Positions 13,261 through 23,007 of a DNA stretch of 64,000 nt are shown here, in pieces. The DNA comes from Brevipalpus yothersi (taxonomy: Eukaryota > Arthropoda > Arachnida > Trombidiformes > Tenuipalpidae): assembly GCA_003956705.1 (NCBI GenBank), contig QZCP01000001.1, positions 221,346 to 285,345 on the forward strand. The letters run 5' to 3'. Positions within the stretch are counted from its first letter, which is position 1; each line of letters starts with the position of its first letter. A model generated the notes under the pieces. The model did no database searches, was not told the DNA's origin, and worked only from the letters and a program-made list of their open reading frames with translations. The position numbers and the translations under genes were made by a program.

Positions 13261-14933
13261 ATGGCTCAGGGTACTATTGATTCTGTAAGTTGTTATGGAT
13301 TTGAGTGAATCGTTAAGCAGATTTTATTCCATGATCTCGTTCTTCTCTTCAGATTAAACAGGATATCATTGAATTAAAGATAGCCATAGAATTTGGAACA
13401 TTCAAGCGAGGAAATAATCAGAGATTATTGAGAGATGAAGTGTTCCGTTTGGAAGAATTGGTCAATTCTCTATCTGGCGGCATGTCTATTGATGGTATAT
13501 CTTGTGATACACAATTGGTTGGCGTTCAGGAATCTCAACTTCTCCAACCTTTCAAAATAAAAACAAATCGTAAGAAAGATGTGACTGATTTTGAAAATAT
13601 TCAGATTATTCAAGAGTTGAATGATAGCCGTGGTATTATATGGTGCATGAAATGGAGTTCCTGTGGACAGTTATTGGCATCCGCTGGTGAGGATCGACTG
13701 GTTCGTGTTTACTGTAGTCAAAAAGCATGGAAAATATTCACACATCGTCGGTGTGAAGCCTTTGGTCAACAGATTTCATTAGATTCTCTTATAGAATCTT
13801 CTGAAAATAATTCATCACAAAATAGCCATTCAAGTACTGATCACCAGATTACTAATCATGTCCATTCATCGCCTAGTACGGATTTCGAAGTCACCCACGC
13901 TACTCATGAAGATTCAAATGATGAAAATCTCTCTGGAGAGGGGCCACTTCTCTTATTTTCTGTTTATCGGGGTCACGAGGCTGATGTGCTTGACATTTCG
14001 TGGTCAAAAAACAATTTCCTTTTGTCCTCATCTCGAGACAAGACTGTACGGCTATGGCATATCACCAGAGTCGAGTGTCTGCGCTCTTTTCCTCACCACG
14101 ATTTCGTCACCACAGTCACTTTTCATCCACAAGATGATCGCTATTTTCTGAGTGGATCCTTAGACGGTGTTCTCAGATTATGGGACATCCCGAATGGACG
14201 AGTGATTCGTTCTAATGAGGTGATGGCATCATCAGCTCAAAATCAACGAACAAATAAGTCAACCGTAGAGAGCACTCCACCTCATGGTCTCATAACTGCT
14301 GCTGCATTCGTTGAGAATGGTAAATTTGCTGTGGTCGGTACCTATGATGGACGATTAATTTTCTATACCACTGATCAATTGAAATACTTTACCCAAATAG
14401 AAGTGGGTGAGAAAACATTTGATGCCTCCCTAAGAAAGAGAAAGTCAAACAAAATCACTGGCATTGAGAATGTTTCCAATAATAAGATACTGGTTACAAC
14501 TCATGACTCTTGTACCAGACTTTACGATCTTCGTGAGTTCTCACTTGTGTGTAAATACAAGGGTTGTGTTAACGATGAGGGTCAAATACGAGCTTCTGTT
14601 TCTCCAGACAACAAATATATTGTCTGTGGAAGTAAGGATTCATCTTTCTATATCTGGAGGCTTCGTGAAGAGGTAACAACTGGACAGAGACGAGATCGCA
14701 ATGATCAATGGGAATCAGTTCGACTTACACAGTCAAAAAATAAAAACTCTCCTCAGCCATCTTCTACTCCTTTTTTGTCTCCTAGTTTTTCACAGCAACA
14801 AACGGCGAATCAACGCAGAGTTGTGACAGTAGCAACATTTGCTCCCAATCCATTGGCCGTCAACAATGATTCAAAATATGTGATTGCGATTGCAGAGCTC
14901 AATGGGAATATCAAATTATTTTCGAAAAGCTGA
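13261..14933 (+). CDS. WDR44-type WD40 protein with CacyBP-like N-terminus
   Basis: WD40 protein most like WDR44 (rabphilin-11), a Rab11 effector of recycling endosomes. Exons are 13261-13284 and 13353-14933, giving 534 aa, much shorter than human WDR44 (about 900). WD40 marks include MKWSSCGQLLASAGEDRLVRVY, then SWSKNNFLLSSSRDKTVRLWHI, FHPQDDRYFLSGSLDGVLRLWD and GTYDGRLIFY, all close to WDR44. A Ser/Asn-rich loop sits between blades 1 and 2. The first 50 or so residues (MAQGTIDS, then IKQDIIELK and RLEELVNSLS) do not look like WDR44 but resemble the N-terminal helical-hairpin domain of the CacyBP gene at 61.3-62.0 kb, including its 8-codon first exon and phase-0 intron. The usual N-terminal Rab11-binding part of WDR44 is absent from this model. 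Confidence 0.88.
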
Positions 14934-15569
14934 TGAAGGGAAGGTAAATCAACAAGAATGTAGTGGGCACAAATTGGACTCAAACTTGTTTATTGACGAA
15001 CTTTCGAATGATTAGAATATTTTAAATAATATGAACGCAATGCATTCTCAATCCAGCCACATTCCTGGAATGCTGAAAATTTGTCTCTTTCTCTATGGGC
15101 TAAATTGATTATATAATACAATTCGTTCCCAATGGGAAGCTATTCATTTGTTACTTTGGTGCCTCTGATTCGCTATGAACTTTAAGATGCTTTTCGATTC
15201 TTTGGATGCCTGTAACTAAAACAGAAAAGATATTCCTCAATTGATATCTAATGCTCGAGGTTAGCCTCTGAAGCTAAATCACAATAAAAGAAATTCGAAC
15301 ATATTGCTGTGATGATTGAGTTAAAAAGAAGAATATTTTAACAAAAAATTTTTGTCTCATGCACATTGATCAGTGGATCAATTGAACCACCTTTGATAGG
15401 GTGATATTTGATCTGATGAGAGAGTAAGATCGATCCCTTGATAGTTTTTGATGATTCTCATCGTTCTGCTCACCAAGTTTAGATGTGACAAAGATGCGGA
15501 GATCAAGCGAAATTTATTCCCGATTTCCACCATATAAGAACTTATCACCATATTTACATCGAGTTGAGC
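14934..15569. other. convergent intergenic spacer
   Basis: Between the stop codons of the WDR44-like gene and kinesin light chain; holds both 3' UTRs. AT-rich, with no other feature seen. Confidence 0.5.
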
Positions 15570-17635
15570 CTAGATTATTTCACTTCGAATATTTAGTTGA
15601 CCAACTTCTTTTCGAGCCCGAAGAGCACTATCCTCAAGAGTGACGGCTGCTACCAATTTTCCTTGCTTTCGATAAAGAGCTCCTAGGTTTTTCAAAGTTG
15701 AAGCGACAGTCGGACTAGAAAGAATGAGAAAGAATGATGATGTTAATGAGGCAATATATTTGACAAGACAAGAATGATTGACAGTAGAATCATAACACGA
15801 TGAGGGAGGGAGCATATATTGTGTCACGTTCAATCATCAATCTTTGAGTCATGTCTTGACGGCACTGAGTTATCGTAGGACCACTAAAAAACGCTGGTTG
15901 TTACTCGGTGAACATTACAAAAACGACAAGTAACGAAAAATGACTAAATTTGAGTAAGGTTGTGAGGATCGGGGATCGTGTTAGTAAGAAACAGAGGCAC
16001 TGGTTTTTGTAACAGATTTTGGAACATGCACCTTATTATTATTCAACTATAGATCTTCTCTAGTAAATAACTTTTGAGCTAGAGAATCTCATGATTTATT
16101 AACATTAACAGAGATCAACGAAATGCTTACCACTTTTCAACAGCTTTGTACCAATTTCGACAAGTGTCTGAGAATAGTGAGGAATCTTTACTTTCATTTT
16201 TAGTTTCTTCGCGTTCCTCGGCGATTTCCCAGATTGGTTTATTGTTATTATCGATTGGTCCGAATTCTTGTTCATGTGCTCTTGTCAAAACTTCCTTGTA
16301 AAGTTTCTCTGCTTCTGCAAATCTACCTTGCTTGAGATAGGCCGAAGCCAGATTGTTTTTCGTCTTGCTGACATTTGGGTCATCAGGTCCAAGAGCTTTC
16401 TCGTAAATGTCCAAAGCTCGTAGGTAATAGGCTTCGACTTCATTGAATTTCATTTGATTTTGACAAAGTAAAGCCAAATTGTTCAATTGCTTGGCAACGT
16501 CAGGATGATCTTTACCGAGAACACGTTCTCGAATCTCTAGTGCTCTGATACACAAAGGCTCAGCCTCTTTATATCTACCTCTTTTGCCGTATAAAACTGC
16601 TAGATTATTGAGTGTAGCAGCAACCGCAGGATGATGATCACCAAGCGTTTTCTCTCTGATGGCTAATGCATCGTTTAGAAGGTTTGCAGCTTCACGATAT
16701 TTATACTGATCCCTGTACACCAAAGCCAGAATATTCAACATTGTTGCTACATCGGGATGATCATGTCCACTTGTTTTCTCAAGATCTTCCAGAGCTTGCT
16801 TACAAAGGGGTACAGCCACCTCATACCTTCCCTGAGAAGCGTACTGTATCACTAAATTATGTAGGGTTTTTAACCTCGCTGGTATCTCATAGCCAGCATT
16901 AGCCACTGCAGCCATTTGACCAGGAGGTGTAGGAGTCAATCCTTCTGGATGCTGTTCTTCATCATCATCAGGAAAACCAAGATCGAGTGGGTTTTCATTC
17001 TCATTTTTACTTCTATCCATCGATTCCTCGCAAGTCTAAGGAAAAAGAATAGAAGTAGGAATGAGCATTCGAAATGAATCGATTGTTGATATTTGTTGCA
17101 AAGGAAGTTTGATGGTGGGGAGTTTGAGAGAATAAAAAAAGAAAGATTGATGGGATGAAAAAAGAAGAGCTAAACTTACAGATGTTTCCCCAACATCATA
17201 TTTTTTAATCGAGTTCATGAATTCAAGATGTTTCTTCTCCTCCTCCAGTTGAGCCACTTTCTGTTCTGATACTTGAAGCTTTTGAATAGTGTTTGCAAGC
17301 TCATCTCTTAACCATGCATTCTCTTGACACAACCTCTTAACCTGAGTTCGTAGCTTCTGTTTTTCAGCTTCCACTGTTTGTAGATGTCCAGCCAAAGCTA
17401 TCATCACTTCGGCTTCGGTGAGACCCAACTCAATGTTTTCAATCGTTTTTTGCACAATTGTTGCTTTCTCCTCGATAAGACGCACATTGGGATCATTTTG
17501 GGAAGAATCTCGAGAGATAGCTTCCAAAGATGATAGTAGACCACTATGAATTGAACGATTCTCATGACGCAAGGCCTCCAAACCCTGGATGACAGTCTTA
17601 GTATTGGTTACTATGTCCTGAGTCATCACTGCCAT
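15570..17635 (-). CDS. Klc: kinesin light chain
   Basis: Cargo-binding light chain of kinesin-1. Exons 17635-17180, 17035-16131 and 15714-15570 give 501 aa. Exon 1 encodes the N-terminal heptad-repeat coiled coil that binds kinesin heavy chain (TIENIELGLTEAEVMIALAG and TQVKRLCQENAWLRDELA). Exon 2 starts with an acidic linker (GFPDDDEEQHPEG). It continues with a set of 42-residue TPRs from about residue 205, with repeats ending LGDHHPAVAATLNNLAVLYG, LGKDHPDVAKQLNNLALL and LGPDDPNVSKTKNNLASAYL. Exon 3 supplies the last TPR (STLKNLGALYRKQGK) and stops shortly after, so the variable C-terminal tail of many KLCs is missing or encoded by an unseen alternative exon. Coding starts at MAVMTQDIV; a 5' UTR exon near 17.77 kb is likely. 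Confidence 0.95.
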
Positions 17636-17769
17636 TCCGTCCCCGCCTATGCTGGGTTTGCTGAAGATTAATGTCTATCAGGTGAAGGAAAATGCATCAA
17701 TATCAACAAAAAACATTGCCACAAGGAAATAAATGATAAAAATCATCACCAATTTACGCTCCATTCTTA

Positions 17770-18090
17770 CCTAATTTTTTCCCAGAGAGGAGGAAAAAAA
17801 CAAAGCAAATTATTGTGCAAGAAGGACAGAGCTTGCCAACTTGAGCACTGAAAACGGACGGAAACAACTTCACCGAAATCAACTTGGACCAATCGTTCGG
17901 ACACTCTTGTGCAATATGTATAAATTTTCACCACATCAAACACTTATCGACTTATAATTGCATCAACACCATTAAATCAGTGTAAATCGAAAGTTTGTTT
18001 TGGTCTCTCAACCAAATGATGACGCACAGAGACTAGACTAACAATTGACTAACAGTTGTAAGATACGATACGATGTATCGATACGCATGG
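17770..18090 (-). promoter_or_regulatory. probable Klc 5' UTR exon and promoter
   Basis: Upstream of the Klc start there is a minus-strand GTAAGAAT donor near 17,770, preceded in transcript order by sequence that reappears in degraded form at 22.4-22.7 kb. A perfect palindrome GTATCGATAC lies at 18,075-18,084 and resembles the TATCGATA (DRE-type) element of arthropod housekeeping promoters. Function is inferred from position only. Confidence 0.4.
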
Positions 18091-18429
18091 GGAAAAGAAA
18101 AGTAAAGGGGAAAATATTTAAGTCACGCCTTCGAGTCTAACTTTTTATAAAAAATTGCATCATTTGGGCGGAGTTATATTTACCGATGTAAATAATAGTC
18201 GATGATGAATGAGCGAATAAAGTGGAAAATTTGAGGGAAAATAATTAATGGACACAGTTGATGAGGTTACTTAAAAACAATTTGTGAACATTTCTCTTTT
18301 TTTTCATTTCGATTGAACTCCATATATTATGAAAAATTCATGTCAATAGAATTCTGTTAATCGATCAATTTTTGAACAAGAAAAGCATCATCACACAATT
18401 TAACTGTACAATATGATTTGTGTGCATTA

Positions 18430-19060
18430 ATCGCTTTCAACTATAAGCTCAATGGTCTCTTCATATCTCTCCTCATCGTCATCATCATCTTTTGATGATT
18501 TACAATTTTTTGTCGCATCTTTTCGAGGTGGTAGTGGTGACTCACGATCTGATAAATTCAGATCGCGAGGATCCAGGTTTTCGATATCCAAGTTATCCAA
18601 AAGTTTTGCAATCTCTTTCTCCTCCTCATCCTCCTCTTCTTCAGACTCTTCCTCTTCCTCATCAGATCCCTCTGATTCTTGAGGTGCTTTTTCTACGATC
18701 TCTTTGACTTCATCTAGATCAACACCAAGCTCACTCCAATCAATATTTTAGATGCCCTCTTTTTCGAGTTCATTCAATAGCACATCAACTTCGCCAACTT
18801 CTTCGATTGGATCCATATTTTGACTCAATTCAGCTTTTGTCTTCGATTTGATGAGCTTCAAAATTTCTGCTGTTGATGATCGAGTTAGACCACCTCGGGC
18901 TTGCTGCTGTGGTTGTTCTTTCTCTTCGGGTTCTTCCTCTTCTTCCTCATCTTCTTCCTTCTCTTCTTCTCTGACTCCAAAGAATCGCTTTGAATAGTCA
19001 CTGATTTTTTTCAAAATCTTTTGATTGCTCTTGTTATCGGTTTCCGTTCATGATAGATAC
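18430..19060 (-). pseudogene. acidic, Glu-rich coding remnant with in-frame stop
   Basis: One minus-strand reading frame runs from about 19,054 to a TAA at 18,750-18,748, and the same frame then stays open for about 105 further codons, to a TAA near 18,430. The first part holds KKISDYSKRFFGVREEE, a Glu-rich run and LNELEKEGI. The part after the stop begins NIDWSELGVDLDEVKEIVEK, is again very acidic, and contains no methionine. No start codon or clear 5' exon was found. I do not recognise the family. The simplest reading is a decayed gene fragment broken by one nonsense change; stop readthrough or an assembly base error are alternatives. It sits between the Klc promoter and the 3' end of the mut-7 gene. 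Confidence 0.45.
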
Positions 19061-19583
19061 GAGCAAAATTTTCCGAAATAGGCCAAGAATCTTTGGGAAA
19101 ACTGTTAAGCTTCATCAACTAGTGGCTTATTACTAACTAACTCAGCATCCACATCAACATATTGGTGTTAGTGTGTACAGAAAAATTTTCAATGGCTTTG
19201 TAACATGACCCATGGCATCAATATTCTGTAAACAAACTGATTTGAAAGGTTGATTTGAGCCTCTCGAAAACTACACTGTACATTTCAGCAGCTTCATGCA
19301 AGAATCATCAGCCAGAATTCTAATTTCGAATTGTATTCCTTGAGCTGATGAAAAGGTCAAGGTGAGAGTCTTCGAGAACACTTAGCAAAATCTTGCATGA
19401 ATGATGAGAATCAATTTTTTTCTGCTCACTTTGATATTCGAACTTGTGACAGATTGTAAAAGAATGAACAAGTTTATCGGTCGAAAAGAGATCCAGGTGA
19501 ACAATAAATGCAAAAAATATTTTGTCATATAGATTAGGATGTTGAATAGAGCCAAGATTTTTGACTACATTGATTAAAAAAAC

Positions 19584-22152
19584 TCAAGAAGTGAGAATTG
19601 ACTCGAGATAAGTCTTGAAGTTTATGTGGTGGCTACCATCCCAATAAATGTGCCCACAAGAGGAACAGATGAAAAACTCTGTCGTAGGGGACTTATTTTT
19701 AGCTACTTGTAGCAATCCGTAATTAATTGGAGATCCTGAGGGTAGTGTTCTGTTTTCTTTGAGCCAATGGAACATAGTTTGATGGTCAACCGAGATGAAT
19801 TTTGCACAATTACATTTGGTACATCGTGAAAGGAGATCACTCTCTTTCACAATCAGATTGTAACGTTTTATAACTCTCATCATCTGATTTTCGGTTGATC
19901 CGAGACTTAGTACGTTGAAACAGTGGCCTGGTGGTAAGAGATCTTTGAGTTTATCGTAAGCTTTTCCGCTGGAAAGAACTTTTCTATTCTCATTTTTAGC
20001 TATAATAGCTGCAGCCTCGTGCTTGAAATTGTTTGGCAAAATATTCACATCAGCTCCGATCAGACGAAGCTTTACGCCAAGTCCATGAAGCATAGTATCG
20101 ACTACACATTTGAATTCTCTGATAGGTAGCGGTGGGAACTGAATAGAATCGTTAGGGTCCAATTCCATCTGGTCAATAACGAGTGGTTGTGAACGAATAG
20201 TTTTACCATTAAATGAATCCAAAACCTTGGAAAAATCTAAATTCCCGGAGGAACAAAGTCCATAAAGCTTTTCGTAGATTTTCAGGACAGAATAAACATC
20301 TAGAGCCGCATATTTTATCTGTTCTGATCTCAAAGGTCGAGCCTCCCAATTCGAGAATTGTTGTGCTTTTTGAAGTTTCTTTCCGAGAACTAATGCAGTT
20401 AACTTAGCTAAACCTTTACAATCATTAGGTATTTTACATGCAGGGATCTTGATCTGTTCAAGTATCATGTCAGATAGAGGTCCGATATCGATCACATTCT
20501 TTGGCTCGAATTTTATATCTGGGAAAGTAGTTTTCAGATTCTTGAAGTCTCCCGAGATCGCATAGCCGAGTTTCATGAGATTCTTGTTCTCTATGATATC
20601 ATGCATGAATCTTTTCCAAACATTAGATTCTTTCAGATTGAGAACATCAAGAAGATATATGTTATCCCAGGTAGCGAGTTGGATAAGAGCAACTTTGACT
20701 ACATTTTTGGATAAAGCAGACATCAATGGCTTCCATTCAGAGTCATAGGAAACCAAATTATAGTTCTGTGAAATAGATAAGAAATTTTATGGATCAAATA
20801 TGACAACAGGATGAGCAACTCACCTCCACTATTTCATCGATCACGGCAATGAATTCTTTCTCATCCTTAATGAACTTGATATCTTCGTCACTTAAGTGCA
20901 TCTCAAGATCCGGTAATTCAGGAACAGTTGCGTTTGATGATGCTACTGATGTTGATGTTCCTGATGATGAAGGCTCATCATCCCATAGATTATCCCAGCT
21001 ATGAGAAACAATGACTATGTTATTTATCTGAATCCAGATGCAGATCAAAAAGAGGAAAAACAAAACTATAAAAAGGGGGCTCTTACCCATTAGAGCTCGG
21101 AGGTTTAGATTCTCCATCATAAACTTGAAGAGGGTAAGGTAGCTGATCCATAGGTATAAAGAAAAGGTCGGACCACTTTTTGGCTTCTGACAATGCTGAT
21201 ACTTCACAAAGAAGATGCAAAAGTTCGAGTTGCAACTGACTATCATCTTTTACAGTTTGCTTGACAGTTTCATGCCATGTATCATCATCCAAAGTGTTCT
21301 GTTAGAAGAGAAAGAATGAAGTTTCAATCTTCTTCCATAAAAGGATGAGGGAGAACTTACGGAGATGTATTTACGGCTGACTAGAAAACGAAGAGTTCCC
21401 ATTCCACTATGTAGGCTGACATTAGGGCAAACAGAAGAATCAACATTAAAAATTTTAGTCAGTCTTTTGACTAACTTTGTGAAAATTTTCGGATGTATCT
21501 TCTCCGTTCTAACCCCTGGAACTCGGGTTATAATTGGATCGAGAGCGCTTATGGATCGACTGCAAGCATCCAAGAATTGAATGACTTCGCGTGTTACTTT
21601 GGGTGAACTTTCCATGTACGATTCGAGAATATTGACTTTATCTTGAACCACAAGTGGAAGTGCAATATCATGAATAGCAAAAGAATCATGGAAACCCAAG
21701 GCCTTGACAATCCAAGCAGCTGTTGTATAGTCATGCCTATCAATTAAGTTTCGTATTTTTTGAACCAACAAATTTCGTGGTGCAGACGATACTTGGAAAA
21801 CATTGCATAGCTTTTCAATCCATAACTGATGGCGCAAAATGACGGCGAAATCGAGAGAGGCCAACGATGTCTCTTGGTCACACTTAAATTTGTCACCATT
21901 CTCTTTCAAATAATCATGAAATACGGAGAGTACAGCAAAGCCTACACTTTTGTTTGGGATTGAACGTATGGAACTACCGTCAAGAGATTTTATAAGGACA
22001 AACATTTCAGAAAACAGAGATTCTTTTCTTCGATTGCTGATAAAACCCTTTATAGTCTCTATTAGCTTAGGGTTTGAGGACAAATTGAATGATGAGCCCA
22101 TAAACGATCTCAAATAATGGGAGAAGTCAATGATGTCAATGGATGAAGCCAT
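19584..22152 (-). CDS. mut-7/EXD3-like 3'-5' exonuclease (Nibbler type)
   Basis: Related to C. elegans MUT-7, Drosophila Nibbler and vertebrate EXD3, which trim 3' ends of small RNAs or support RNA silencing. Exons 22152-21361, 21298-21087, 20998-20824 and 20765-19584 give 786 aa. The N-terminal 390 residues are helical and end in a Ser-rich acidic linker. The DEDD exonuclease domain starts with VSYDSEW (DxE motif), continues through LIQLATWDNIYLLDVLNL, and ends in the YAALDVYSVLKIYEKL motif near residue 550. A C-terminal Mut7-C domain follows (VVDTMLHGLGVKLRLIGAD) with a zinc ribbon (CTKCN and CSSCGHIYWDGSHH). The Asp/Glu residues of the exonuclease motifs look intact. It is the direct upstream neighbour of the Fanzor element, whose 3' end lies about 700 bp before its start codon. 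Confidence 0.92.
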
Positions 22153-22399
22153 TGTTGAAATGATCCAGAAATTTCACAATTGAACAATCACAGACTCTAA
22201 TTCAATGGAGAGAAATTTATACTTCTTTAAACTGATAAAATGCTTAGAATCGAACAGTTTCTTCCACGACTTGAGGCTTGGAAACCTTTGTTGTGATGAA
22301 CCATGTCTTGACACAACATCGCAATTACGTTAAACAGAGGAGCATCAGAGGAAAATTTCTAACAAAAGAAAACAAATTAATTAAATAAAAAAGAACTTT

Positions 22400-22720
22400 C
22401 ATCAGTAAAATGATGATGGGATAAAAATCTGCATCAATTTACTCTTACCTTATCTACCTTGTGAGAGGAGAAAAACAAGGCAAATGAGTGTGTAAAAGCA
22501 AGTCTTGAACACAAGGATATGGTACTATCACTCGAACACACTACTCTCAACCAATCAATCCAATCATGTCGATTGACTAAATGGTTCTATGCACAACATG
22601 AAATTTGTTATGGATCAAAATCGTCTCAGTGAAAGAAAAAATTTCCTAACCCATCAAGCACTAATCAAATATTAAGTATCATTATCAAATGCAGAGTAAA
22701 GTTTGTTTTGGTTTCTCGGA
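22400..22720 (-). promoter_or_regulatory. presumed 5' region of mut-7 gene, resembling the Klc 5' region
   Basis: Upstream of the mut-7 start, a GTAAGAGT minus-strand donor near 22,446 and scattered blocks (such as AAAGTTTGTTTTGGT at about 22,698-22,712) match the Klc upstream region at 17.74-18.02 kb in the same order and orientation. It looks like a duplicated 5' UTR exon plus promoter. The similarity was judged by eye and is patchy. Confidence 0.4.
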
Positions 22721-22834
22721 TTATGCCATTATCGTAATGGTGACGCTTACAATGTAAGCCTTACATAGAGAGACTGTAAAGCTCATGGAGTGGCCGCGAT
22801 ATCTCTGTGTGCATAAATACGTACGAATAGTATG

Positions 22835-23007
22835 TAAAGGGTGTCCAAAAACCTGAGGAATGAAAAAAAGAGAGTGAGTGAATGTGATTGGCTGGTTGAT
22901 ACACAATCCATGGATCCATTTACTAGGATCAACATGACTGAATTGAGACTCACAATTTGGATTGAGGGAAAGATACTTACACATTATTCCGCTTTGGCCA
23001 ATTATTA
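22835..23007 (-). ncRNA. candidate Fanzor guide RNA (omega/fRNA) scaffold
   Basis: About 170 bp of non-coding sequence between the Fanzor stop and the inferred element end. In known TnpB and Fanzor loci the guide RNA scaffold lies here and its guide comes from DNA just beyond the element end. The stretch 22,898-22,940 is identical over 43 bases to 27,623-27,665 of the inverted copy, although nearby coding sequence differs at many synonymous sites. It contains short hairpin potential (GATCC, 8-base loop, GGATC) and, in this copy only, AATTG-7-CAATT. No expression evidence is available, so the RNA is inferred. Confidence 0.5.

Noticed and set aside
18452..18707. Ser-rich plus-strand frame
   Set aside because: Antisense shadow of the Glu-rich minus-strand remnant; serine run is the complement of GAG/GAA codons.
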